In this document: one piece after another, positions 34,421 through 45,000 of the stretch
How positions within the stretch are numbered: position 1 is the first letter of the stretch
Layout of the letters: each line of letters opens with the position of its first letter
From: Rosellinia necatrix
Lineage: Eukaryota > Ascomycota > Sordariomycetes > Xylariales > Xylariaceae
Reading direction: 5' to 3'
NCBI GenBank assembly: GCA_021209875.1
Contig: JAGYVD010000004.1
Coordinates: 3,757,001 to 3,821,000 of the forward strand
Length of the DNA stretch: 64,000 bases
The notes under the pieces: model-generated
What the model saw: only the letters and a program-made list of their open reading frames with translations
Databases searched by the model: none
Told to the model about the DNA's origin: nothing
Position numbers and translations under genes: made by a program

Positions 34421-35610
34421 AAACGTGAAGCGCCTCATCTTCCTCAGCGCCGGCTGCAACAGTCACGACGACGATGACGACGACGGCAGCAGCGATGACC
34501 TCTCCGTCTACCCGCCCCCGCCCCATCGCCTAAGGCTGGACCTCGTCGTCGAGCTAGAGCAGTAGCCCGACCACGGCCGAGTCGACCCCCGTCAGTGCCA
34601 CCACTGCCCCCGCCACCGCTACTACCGTTTGATGCTGCCGGGCCCGATACGTTATAGCGTCATAGGCGCCACTGGCGGGCTGGTGAGGCTCTAAGTTGTC
34701 GCTTCCAACAACAATAACAACAACAGCAGCAGCAGCAGCAGCATACCCTACCACCTATTGCAAACTAACAGGAGTAGGAGCCACGCCTCTGATTTTTATT
34801 AACTAGTCTTAGGAAATGGAAAAAATAAATAAATAAATAAAAAATAAAGAAGCATAACTATGTCATTATGTGAAATAAAGTCCGAGTAAAATTCCCTATC
34901 CCATCTGGTTTGCGCACCGTCGTAGGCGGAGGGAATTTCCACTGTCTTCGCTGTTTTCGACCACAGCGTCGTGGTGGCTCCCTTACGCTTCTCATGGCAA
35001 AAGCGAGTTGGAAACAAGGGTGTTGCTGCCCGCCGATAACTGCTAACATCTTATTATGCTAGCATTACCAAGTTGGTGAATGGATTTCTCAGTTATGCAT
35101 CGCCCAGACACAAATATACAGAGATTCTTTCATCAGTACGACAAGGCGCGCGCATGCTTTTCATAGTAAGGATAATAACAGTGACGGCACAGGGCCGTAG
35201 TGTACCCAGGCTCTTTTCATTGCATTAGTCACTGAGAAGTGGATGTTTGGTACAGATGTCAGAAGTGTCATCACAAGTTTGTAATACATATGATTATAAG
35301 AGCCGGGCTTTGACGCAGCCTTTTTGTGTATGCCATACAACGCCTTTCCAAGTGGTTCATACTTTAGTACATGTGATCGTAATGTTACAAGTTTGGACCG
35401 CTTCTATCTGGGAGATTCACCTAAGCCGAATACACAGCCAGTACCTACTGATATTGGGCGCCATATACTGGTAAGAGGAGAGAGAATTAATCGACCTTAT
35501 TCTGCCTGGACCTGCCCGCCCTGATTTCCTCGCCAATCTCGGATCGGGGGAGATATGAAACAGGCCTGCCTCTCCAGTCGAAGTGCTGGGCATTTCTTCA
35601 ACCCAGCTGT
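34340..35610. other. intergenic, 1.3 kb, no supported gene
   Basis: 3' flanks of the 218-aa gene and of the Pet127-like gene. It includes the homopurine tract, a GCA/GTT repeat near 34705-34745 and an AATAAATA-rich run at 34818-34852 that could serve poly(A) signalling. Short open frames look random. Confidence 0.55.
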
Positions 35611-38600
35611 TTACTCTCCCTTATCCTCGTTGTTGTTTTGTCCCTCGTTCGATGTGTCCATATTCTTTAGCTTCCTCCAAAAAACGTCTTCCCACCGAAG
35701 CGGCGTTTCGTTACCCATCACATGAATGGGCTTGCCTTCTGCCCTTTTCGTCTCCGATTCTCTGAATTTTCGGCCCTTCTTGGTAAATATCTCGAGATTG
35801 CCTTTGAACATCTTGTACCACTCGATGTCCTTATCTCCCATATCGCAAAAAGTCTTGCGGCGTCGTTCTTTGAGCTGCGCATAAATTTTCTGTGCACGCC
35901 CCCCCACCATTTCTTGTATTTCGTACTCGACTGTCCAGTCATCGGTGGGTTTGAGTTGATCAGGCCGCTCCACATAGGTGTTGTTCACTTTGTTCTTTAT
36001 GGTCAGGCTCAGTGCGAGAAGTTCGGGTTCTGGGGTCACTTCATCGGCCGAAGGCTTTTCTGCGACGGGTGACTCTGGTGTTGCCTCTCCCTCAACAGCA
36101 GCAGGAGAAGTTACCTCACCCGACTCAGTATTGTGGGGTGGGAAATTATCGAGGACGGGATCTTGTGTGCTCTCAGCGGTTACTATCTTGGGCTCGTCTG
36201 CCCTAGATTGAGAGATAAGTTGCTTAAGAATGCGTTCGAACTCCTTTAGCTTGGATGCATCATCCTGAGGGGTGTCGGTACCGGTATCAGAAAGGGATGT
36301 CTCATCAATCCTTTGAGCCATTCGCATAATGAGGCTCTTCAGTGGCGCCAAGCTTGAAGATCCGACGTCTTCGCTGGATTTTTCCACCTCCACATCATCT
36401 TCGAGCTCAACTTCGCTCAATTGCTCGTCGCTATCATTTTCTTCAGATTCTTCCTCCAGCCCTCCTGATTCCGTAGAACGCGCGGTTGTTGTCACATCAA
36501 CTGTTTCCTGGCCTACAGCCGAGAGGTCTCCTTCCGAATCTTCAGTGGAGATCGTCTGAGTATGACGTGGCTGCGTCTCGTGAACGTCTTCCGTGGGCTG
36601 GTGCGGCTGGAGATTACCTCCTGGGAGATTAGATGGTACTTCTTGTTCGCTCTGAGTAGGGGCTAAGTCTTCGAGGCTTTCTTGTGTCTCTGGCCCTAGG
36701 TTTAAAGGGGAGCTGGGAGTTGCCGGATCGGCTTCTGAATATAAAACCTGCCCTGACCCCTCTTGCTCTTGCCTAGTTACTTGCTCTTCAACCTCGTCTT
36801 CGTCACCGATTGCATCATCGTGTTGATCAATAGCAGTGGCGCTGTGGCGAGTCGACGGCGTACTTCCTGTAAGCGCTCCAAGGAGGGCGTTAACGTACTC
36901 GTGCGATTCGGCCAGGGACCTGGCATGGAGGATGCCGCTCTGCTCTAGTGCGTCTCCGATAGCTTCTTTTACCGGTCCGACCCCCAATTCGTCGTCACCC
37001 ATTGCCTCTTCCACCGCTTGACGAGCTTCCTGCCAGGCGGCAAAGCTATCTGTTTCTTTAACAGGCAAGGAGGCGGGTCCTTCAGGGTCTTCTCCGGTTG
37101 TATCATCTGCCCTAGGAGATGATTCTACATTGTCCTCGGCGGCCTGTTTGACGAGACCGAGGATATTCTTCTCGAACTCTTCTATAGAAGCCTTCCCCGC
37201 ATTCTGCACTGCCGCTATTTCTTCGGGGGTGGTAGGTTTAGCAAAGAAATACATGAACGGTGTTCCTACGGTTGACGTCCTTGCTTCGATGTGCACACGC
37301 AGGGATCGCTCGGGCCATTTTTTGGTGGCGCGATTGAGAAGCTCATTCAACAACTTCAAGCTGATCTTGAACTCCTGGTCACCCAATAGCGTGTGTTCGG
37401 TTCCGTGAAGGCCCAAATCCATTTCCGAGAGAGGGATATATTGGAACCCAAATATCCGCTCGGTATTGTGGAATGCGACGAATATACCGTCCATCCGACC
37501 CATCCGAACCTGCAGTGAGTATTTTAGGAATGCTGATCGAATCATATCAAAGTATTCGCGCTCGAAAGATTCCCATTGGCCATGTTGCCGTCGAATTTCA
37601 TAGCCGAGACCTTTGTGATAGTGCTTGGCATCCATGCGGATGGAGACAACAGCACGAGTTTTGAGATCAAACATTCCCGTCCCTGGCACTCTTGAATCGT
37701 GAGCATCGAGTTGCGATCGCATCATGAAATCCTGGAACCCTGTGTAGTGAAATGCCTCCTCGGCGTTTCGCTCTTCCTCTGTAATTTGATCTGAGTTTCC
37801 ATGTCGGTACCTCTCGTACTCGTCCTTGGGGAGCGTCAAGAGCTTCTCCATAGATTTGCCTAACATGCTGAGAACGTTCGCAGTGTCGAACTCCTTGTCA
37901 GCATCAATGGCATACGTGCCATCTTTCCAGTGCAAGAAGATGGCCGCGGGGGCTCTCATAATCTTGGTAAACTGCATCGATTCGGGCTGGAAGCCTTTCG
38001 ACAGCATCGATACATTTACATAACGCCAATTAGAGAGGAGGAAATGGAAGTGGGCAAGCATAGAAGTCATGCTGGATGTCGATCCCGTGTATCTCTTCTC
38101 GTGCTGTTTCGCGATCGAGATGAGTGTGTTATCTTTGGATGACGTCACGTACTCCTTCAAGGCGTTGAAGTCAAATTCGTTGACGGGCATGATTTCAGAG
38201 AGATAGGGGTCGAAATTGTAGACTCGGGAGTGAGGATCTTGGAGTTGGTAGACTCCACGGTTGAAGAGCACCCTGTCCAGGCCGTACGAGAGCGATGGAA
38301 CAGTTGGCTGGGACAGGCCGATCGGGTCCAGTGACAATTCGTTGGCGTGGACTTTATCAGGCGGTGTACTGAGTGTAGACACCGACGTAGCCGGCTCAGG
38401 GCCCTCTTCCTCGTATGGCTTTGCGAATACGTCATATGGTATACCCAAATTCGGGGTTCTTGCTGCACTCTTCGACGCTTGTTTGCGGGTAGCTTCATTC
38501 AGCGGTTTTCTCGGGCCGTTATACCTTACTTGAAATTCCGGCGGCGTTTTAGGGTCTACGGCTCTTTTTTTCCCCTGAGATTTGGGGCTCGCAGCTTTAG

Positions 38601-39192
38601 CGGCGGATGAAGGCTTGGCCTGCCGACGCTTGGTGTGCCTTGCCTTGTTATCCTCGGCATTTGGCGTCGTAGCGGCTGTCGACTTCTTTTCCTTGTCCTT
38701 CTTGGCCTTCGGCTTTGCTTTGGGTGTTGGCTTTGCGGGCAACCCCGCATCAGGCAGGCCAAGGTCGAGACCTTGTGTGTTAATGCCTTGTGTGCTGAGG
38801 ACATTCTTCAAAGCTGCGAGCGCGCCCTGGAGGACCTTCAATTGGCGTTGAGCATCGGCATCTGTCGGCTCTTTGGGCTCTTTGGGCTCTTTGGGCCCTT
38901 TGGGCGATGGGGGGTCCCCATCCGAAGCAGTTTTGGCTGGCCGCTTCCTCCGCCTTTTCGTCGGTTTAGGAGGCTCCGGTATGGTTTCATTGTTCTCGGT
39001 CGTTACAGCGGAGCGCTCGGGCGCGGTGGCCTCTCGCCAAGCGGCGGTGGTGCTAAGGGGCCGGGCATAGTGGCTCGCTACGCCACCACGACGTCGAGAG
39101 ATGCTGGAAGCGGGATGAGGTGCGGATAAGCACGAGGCGCAGACATATGAGCTCGTGAGGCGGCAAACTCCACGGCGACCCAATCGGAGCAT
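35611..39192 (-). CDS. Pet127-like mitochondrial RNA-processing protein, 1193 aa
   Basis: Intronless. In yeast Pet127 is a membrane-associated mitochondrial protein needed for 5' trimming and stability of mitochondrial RNAs. The conserved core runs from about residue 270 to 680 and includes SYGLDRVLFNRGVYQL, FLLSNWRYVNVSMLSKGF, then DFMMRSQLDAHD, GTGMFDLKTRAVVSIRMD and GRMDGIFVAFHNTERIFGF. I start at ATG 39192 because the following residues (MLRLGRRGVCRLTSS...) form a basic, Ser-rich mitochondrial presequence; an in-frame ATG at 39282 would add 30 residues. Residues 80-220 are Lys/Pro-rich and include a KEP repeat (a 9-bp DNA repeat near 38870-38900). The region from about 690 to 1080 is acidic and probably disordered, and a short conserved tail with KIYAQLKERRRK closes the protein. 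It is longer than yeast Pet127 (about 800). Confidence 0.9.
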   Translation of the reverse strand: MLRLGRRGVCRLTSSYVCASCLSAPHPASSISRRRGGVASHYARPLSTTAAWREATAPERSAVTTENNETIPEPPKPTKRRRKRPAKTASDGDPPSPKGPKEPKEPKEPTDADAQRQLKVLQGALAALKNVLSTQGINTQGLDLGLPDAGLPAKPTPKAKPKAKKDKEKKSTAATTPNAEDNKARHTKRRQAKPSSAAKAASPKSQGKKRAVDPKTPPEFQVRYNGPRKPLNEATRKQASKSAARTPNLGIPYDVFAKPYEEEGPEPATSVSTLSTPPDKVHANELSLDPIGLSQPTVPSLSYGLDRVLFNRGVYQLQDPHSRVYNFDPYLSEIMPVNEFDFNALKEYVTSSKDNTLISIAKQHEKRYTGSTSSMTSMLAHFHFLLSNWRYVNVSMLSKGFQPESMQFTKIMRAPAAIFLHWKDGTYAIDADKEFDTANVLSMLGKSMEKLLTLPKDEYERYRHGNSDQITEEERNAEEAFHYTGFQDFMMRSQLDAHDSRVPGTGMFDLKTRAVVSIRMDAKHYHKGLGYEIRRQHGQWESFEREYFDMIRSAFLKYSLQVRMGRMDGIFVAFHNTERIFGFQYIPLSEMDLGLHGTEHTLLGDQEFKISLKLLNELLNRATKKWPERSLRVHIEARTSTVGTPFMYFFAKPTTPEEIAAVQNAGKASIEEFEKNILGLVKQAAEDNVESSPRADDTTGEDPEGPASLPVKETDSFAAWQEARQAVEEAMGDDELGVGPVKEAIGDALEQSGILHARSLAESHEYVNALLGALTGSTPSTRHSATAIDQHDDAIGDEDEVEEQVTRQEQEGSGQVLYSEADPATPSSPLNLGPETQESLEDLAPTQSEQEVPSNLPGGNLQPHQPTEDVHETQPRHTQTISTEDSEGDLSAVGQETVDVTTTARSTESGGLEEESEENDSDEQLSEVELEDDVEVEKSSEDVGSSSLAPLKSLIMRMAQRIDETSLSDTGTDTPQDDASKLKEFERILKQLISQSRADEPKIVTAESTQDPVLDNFPPHNTESGEVTSPAAVEGEATPESPVAEKPSADEVTPEPELLALSLTIKNKVNNTYVERPDQLKPTDDWTVEYEIQEMVGGRAQKIYAQLKERRRKTFCDMGDKDIEWYKMFKGNLEIFTKKGRKFRESETKRAEGKPIHVMGNETPLRWEDVFWRKLKNMDTSNEGQNNNEDKGE

Positions 39193-39649
39193 GACAAAAG
39201 GATGAGAACGCTTCAACGAAGGTGTGGCTGCTTCCACTGTGTTGCTTGTATGGAAGGGGAGACGCTGGTCAAGGTGCTGCACTCATGGGGAAGAAGCTCT
39301 CAGAAAAATTTGGGGTTATCCGCGTTTAAACCGTCTTAGCCACTAACTACCTACTTACCCATTGGACTTTGTGACGTCTGATAACATCTGATAACATTAG
39401 ATAGTCGTAAAAAATGCGCTGCGCTTTTGATTGGAGCTTAGCTCCCCTGATAGCTAATCGCGATAAGATATGTATATAAGCAACCTTGCGGCTAACCATA
39501 GAACAACCTTCCTTCCTATGCACGTGCGTGTACCCGGGGAGGTAAGCACCTAAGGAGGCATCTACAAGCAAGGCATCTGTCATAGTATACATTGGGAACA
39601 TGAAGGAGGTTATGCACCACCCAACCGACCGTTTCCTTACCTAGGTACC
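39193..39649. other. intergenic between two minus-strand genes
   Basis: Carries the promoter of the Pet127-like gene and the 3' flank of the DUF7730-like gene. An ACCTAGGTACCT palindrome-like motif is at 39640-39651. No gene is seen. Confidence 0.55.
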
Positions 39650-40865
39650 TTATCCTCTCCAGTTTGGCACACTTACACCAAATCTCTCCCTATCCTCAAA
39701 GTCCCTCCTCACAACATAGGGTTTTGGTTCTAGGGCTCCCTGCGAGGGCTCCCCCTCGTCCTCATCCCCCCACGGTAACCAGACTTCAAACCTTTTCAGT
39801 CCCGTCATTTTCATGGGAATATCCATTAATTCTGGCTCCTCCGCCAGAAACCCATGCCGCCTATCGCCGGATGCCCAAACAACAATGACAAGACTTCTGA
39901 GCTGTCTCATTTGGGCCAGTGCCCTGAATACGGAATTCCAATTGGACAGGGGCTCAGGGGCTGTGATTTCGAGCGAGGCATCCCACTCCTGTGGATGACT
40001 GTCGTGATATTGCGAGAAGCCTCCGCTGAGGTGAAACCCGACCTCGAGGCTAGTCATGGCGGCAATGCACTGAGGTAGCAAAAGCGTATTGGCTTGCCTG
40101 AAGAAGTCGTTACTGTTACCAACCAATCCAAACCCGAAACCGAACGTGTTCTCGGAGTACAGGAAGTTAATAGACTCCAAATATCTGGCGGCCAAGGACA
40201 CGTCGCGCATTCATTAGCAGCTATGACCTCGGAGGTATTACGGGGGCACAAGTAGACGATGTATAAGGCTCAACTTACGACTGTCGACATATTAGCGGTA
40301 CACTTAGAAGCCCCCTAACATTTCGCCAATATGGGCGCTCCATATTTCCCTGCTGAACCAGTGTTTTATCCTTTACTACCAGGTAAATCTTCCGCCGGCC
40401 GATGGCGTATCGCCAGACTCGGGCCCTGATCTCGGCCGGTAGGGAAAATAAATAACTCTGTGACTGCATCTCCGGCAGCATCTGGTTGGTCGCCGTGCGT
40501 GGTGATCTTGCCGCGCCGGACACCGACGCCGATGTGCCAGGCTGAGCGTCCGGAGGAGTCGGTGACAGGATTCGGTGTAGCTCCTCTATCTCACGAGACG
40601 TCAAGGGTTCATTAGCTCTTCCGGATGCACTTAGGAGAGCCCGGGCCTCGGCTGTGGACAAGGTATTCTCTTCGCATTTTTGACGTAGGTCCGCCAGCGT
40701 CCCTAAATCTCCGCCCGATATTTGTTGAGAATCCCCCGGGTTGCCTGACAACCTCGGGGGGTCGGCGTTAACACCACGGCGTGTACGGTTAGAAATCTTC
40801 CGTCGGACGAAACCGCAACATAGGTAGCTCATGACCATGGCCGGGCGTATCCGAAAGGGCCGCAA
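39650..40865 (-). CDS. DUF7730-like fungal protein, 373 aa
   Basis: Two exons on the minus strand, 40279-40865 and 39650-40184, with a 94-bp intron (GTAAGT donor, CTAAT branch site). Around the splice site the joined sequence reads LLSVPLICRQSYLESINFLYSENTFGF. Together with LPAEIRARVWRYAIG upstream, this is the typical N-terminal core of the large fungal DUF7730 group of F-box-like proteins. No catalytic role is known. The N-terminal 100 residues are basic and polar. ATG codons at 40838 and 40832 are alternatives to the 40865 start. The C-terminal part predicts leucine-containing strands (LRSLVIVVWAS) as in related proteins. Function is unknown. Confidence 0.78.
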
Positions 40866-41485
40866 GACGCTGAGATGAGAGGCGGGTTTCGAGAGTCGTT
40901 AAAACTCGACGCGGGTGAGGGGGAGGCGACGAGTTAAAAGCAACATATTCTCTTCTTCACTTGCAGGGTCGTCGCTTGGATGCATACTTGGCTTCCAGCT
41001 GAACCGATCATCGACCTGCAGCTAACAGACAAACGGCCGTAGTTGACGGCTTTCTAGTCCTGTCTAGATCCACTGCTCTATCCGCTTCGACCGCATATTG
41101 CCTAGGGACGTACCCGCCCATGGTTAGACGGGAATCACAGCCAGCGTAGCAGCGTTGACCGGATTCAGCTGCAAGAGACAATAAACGTCAGCAAGCACTA
41201 TCACGGTCCAATGCAACGACGCCATTCCACTGTGCTTCGAGGCGATTTTGTAAATTAATATCGTAAATTAATAGGCAGGGCCCCTGCGCATTTGTCGTTG
41301 GTGTGGCACACCGAGGTATCGTTTACGTCGTGGCGAAGGACGACGAGGGAGGACGATGGCCTTTCGGAGCCCGCTGTCCTACGGTATTTTCCATCCTCCC
41401 GTTAACGCACATGCCCAGGTAGCACAGCAGCAGACTAGGCCCCCCGGCATCCACTCCCATCCAAGCAACCCCACTATCCACTATC

Positions 41486-41587
41486 ATGGATCCTACCGAA
41501 TTTCCCTGGAATGTCGGTATACCGAACCAACAAGACACTAATACAGAGACCAATTCCTCATCCAACATCCAGTTTTCCGGCGAGTTG
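41486..41587 (+). pseudogene. possible first exon of a lost or interrupted gene
   Basis: Thirty-four codons from ATG 41486 with a protein-like, Asn/Thr-rich composition end in GAG TTG followed by a GTAAGG donor. The rest of the frame beyond the donor looks random. The retrotransposon begins 247 bp downstream, so a gene may have been cut off here, but no matching downstream exon is seen on the far side of the element either. This is a weak call. Confidence 0.2.
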
Positions 41588-41829
41588 GTAAGGCTAGGCG
41601 GCTGCACAAAGAGATCCCTTGCTGCTAGTGCAGCGTATCAAGAGAAATTGAGCTCTATACTCCTTAGCGCTTACCTAATCTGTGTGATCCACACGCCGTC
41701 AAGTGCAAGTGCCGTACCACCGGACCACAGTTTGAGGTACACTACCAGTGGGGATATACACTACATGCCAAACCCGGTAGCCCGCACTAGCCTATGAGAT
41801 CGATACTCGTGTACAAGTGCAATCTTTTC

Positions 41830-41834
41830 GGGGA
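41830..41834. repeat. target-site duplication GGGGA, left copy
   Basis: The five bases before the left LTR are identical to the five after the right LTR at 48557-48561. Confidence 0.85.
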
Positions 41835-42003
41835 TGTAGCAGCCGGCAGCTTATTGGATCATATGATCCCAAAGACTTGGTGTATTGGTTGTTGTATTAT
41901 TAATATAGAAAAAAATAGATCGGTCCAAACTTTTGCATTATTGCTACTGTATACTTATAACTATTTTATATAGGTCTAAATAAATATAGGTTTAACTGCT
42001 ACA
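41835..42003. repeat. left LTR, 169 bp
   Basis: Begins TGTAGCAGCCGGCAG and ends with CTGCTACA. Its outer half keeps more G and C than the matching half of the right copy, while its inner half is more AT-rich. Confidence 0.92.
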
Positions 42004-45000
42004 ATTTGCTTTAAACAAAAAAAAAAATGCTGCGTCTTTGTAGCGCTATTATATTTTGGAGCTAAATTTATTAATTAAAACAGAATCTAAATTTAGCTGT
42101 TCTTTTATAAGCTATTTATTAAATTTATGTTTTAAGTTTTTATATTTAACTAAATATTGCGTATATTTTTTTTTGCTTTTTTTTATTACTCTAACTTTTA
42201 ATATATATTTCCGTAGATAATCTACAGCTCTAATTAATTTAATAAAAAAAAAAGATCTGCTGTATATATTTAATATGTAAAATTTTAAATAGTTTATTAA
42301 AATTACGTCGTATATTTAAGCATTATATTTTTTAAAATTTAATTTATATATAAATGTTTTTATTTTTTTAATTATTTTAAATAAGCTAGCAAAACGTTAA
42401 AATAGTTTATTATTTTTATTAGTTGTTATTTTATATTTTTTATATCGTCGGAAAAATATTTAATTTTTAATATTAAAATATTTTAGCTAGTATTTATTAT
42501 TATAATAATATTTTATTGTTATAAATAATAATATTATTACGTTAGCAGCTTATATACAGGCGGCTAGTAGTAATATAAGTTAGTTTTTTTTATTTAATTA
42601 ACGTTAGCTAAAAATATTTATTATATTTATAAATATAAATCTTAGTGCTAATTTATTTAAGCTGTTTTTTATAATACTATTTTTACTATTGTTATATTTA
42701 AATTAAATATATAGTATTACTATTTTTTAATCCGTAAAATCTTTTAATACATATATATAATATTATAATGCTAACTACGTTATATAAACAATAATTTCAG
42801 ACTAACTATCTGCTTATAAATAATATGCTGTTATATATAAAAGTTTAGTTTTAAATATTTTTTAAACTACTTTTTATAATGCTGCTAAAAATTTAAAAAT
42901 TTTATTTAACAAAATAATTTTTTAATATTCCCCAGCTAGCTGTTAATAGTTTTAAAATAAAAACACGTTTTTACTAAGCTGCTGTTTAGTTTTTCTGTCC
43001 AAAAATTAATTAAATCTGTTTAATAAACTTATATATTATTATTATTGCTGTATTATATTTATATTTTTTAAAAATTAGTAGTACTAATATAAAATTTATT
43101 ATAATTTAGTAGTAAAAGCAAAAAAATAATAAAATTAGTTAAAAGCTATTATATAGCTTGTAATAACGCGGTTAAAATATTTTATATTTTAAGCACCTAT
43201 TAATAAATTTTTTAAGTTTTTTTAGACTTTTATATATATAAAACATTTAAACTATATAAGTTAGTTTTTTATAACTAATATAATTTAATCTATAAAATAT
43301 TTTCTAAAGTTTTATAAAATATTTTTATAGCATATATAAACAGTCTGCCAGTCCGTCGTTATTTTTAAACTACAAAAATTTTTTTTTAATATAATAAAAA
43401 ATATTAATTCTGTTTTAAAATATAATTTATACTTTTTATTTAATTATATTTAAAATTCGTTTAAAATATAAGTTTTAAAAATATCCTTTTTAAAGCCTGT
43501 TTTTAAAGCCTAGGTTTAATTAAATAAATAACACAGATAGTCGGGCAATATTTTTTAACAAAATATTTATATTTTAGGCGGTTTTATTAAGTTTTTTTAT
43601 TAGTAGTAGTATAGTTTATTAATATATTTAATATATTATTTAATGCTTTTCTTTATAGTTAAATAGTTCGTTTAATGTTCTAAAATTTAAAAAATAAAAG
43701 TTATTAAAGCTATTTTTTTAAAATAAACAGCTTAATATATTTAAAACAATATAATTTTTCTTTAGCTTATATAATATATATAGCTAAAATTAGCTAATAA
43801 ATTCTAATATATATATTATTTTATAGTTAATATTATTTATAGTTGTAAAGTTTACAATATTAATTATTTGTTTATATAAACTTAATATTATGTTATAATT
43901 AATAAAAACAATAAAAGTTTTTATAATATATTTAATTATTGCTTGGTTTTTTTTAATATTTATATAAAACCGCACAGTTTTATTTCGGTAAGCTAGTATT
44001 TAATTTTTAATAGTATTAGCAGCTTAAACAAAAATATAATTATTTAAATTATATAACGTAAAAATATTTAATAATAATATTATTTATTATAAGTTCTATA
44101 AAGTTTTTTTTTATATAATATATTTTTATGCTAATATTTTCTGTTAAAACGTTAAAATTTATAAACAGTTGCCAAATTAATAAATAAAATGCTAACTTAA
44201 AGTTGTTAAGCAAAGCTTGTTTAATTTAATTAAATATTTGTTTTTTTATATTAATTAAAAACGTAAGCAATACTTTAGCTAACTATATTTTTTAAAACTT
44301 TTTATCAATATTTTTATTAACACTTTTAGTTTTATTTTAATATTAAAACTTTGCTTGTCGGAGTAGTTTAATCTTTTTGTTTTATAATAGTTTAATTAAT
44401 ATGCTATATTTTAATATAAATATTTTAAGCTAAGTAATTAATTTAATAAATATATCTAAATTACGCAAAATCTTAAAAAATTTAAGTTTACGTATTACAG
44501 CTAGTTTTTCTTTTATAGTAGTTATACTTAAAAAATTAATAAAACGTTCTAGTATTACTGTTTTAAAAAAAACAATATAACTTTTAAAAAGCTTTATATT
44601 AATATTGCAGTTATAAAATATAGTAAATACTTGCTGTAAGTCTGCAGCGTGTTTTATTAATATTTTAAAAGCTATAATAATATTGTTATAATAAAAACAA
44701 GCGGCAGTATTATATAATATAAAATCTATTTATTATTATATATATATATTACTGTTTTTATATTTTATTATTATATAATTAAATATAAATTAGCTTATAT
44801 ATATTATAATTATAAAAATTTATTATAACATAAAATATACTTTTTATTAATAATAAAACGCGATTATATTAAAAATAGTTTAAAAGTTTTTTTTTGTGAT
44901 ATATTCTAAGATTTTATTTTAAGTTTTTATTAAATACGTATTTTAAAAAAAAATTTTGTTTTTTAAACATATATTAACTACTATTTTTTTTTTGCGCTTA

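Larger units (their letters stand above)
40866..41834. other. intergenic, possibly with a truncated gene start
   Basis: Promoter region of the DUF7730-like gene and left flank of the retrotransposon. A frame starting at ATG 41486 (MDPTEFPWNVGIPNQQ) ends with a GTAAGG donor-like site at 41588 but no continuation is seen before the element. Confidence 0.4.

Noticed and set aside
33593..34459. 288-codon minus-strand frame opposite the 218-aa gene
   Set aside because: Its product is compositionally biased (Pro/Arg/Gly and a Pro run) and includes the homopurine tract; the plus strand reads more like protein.
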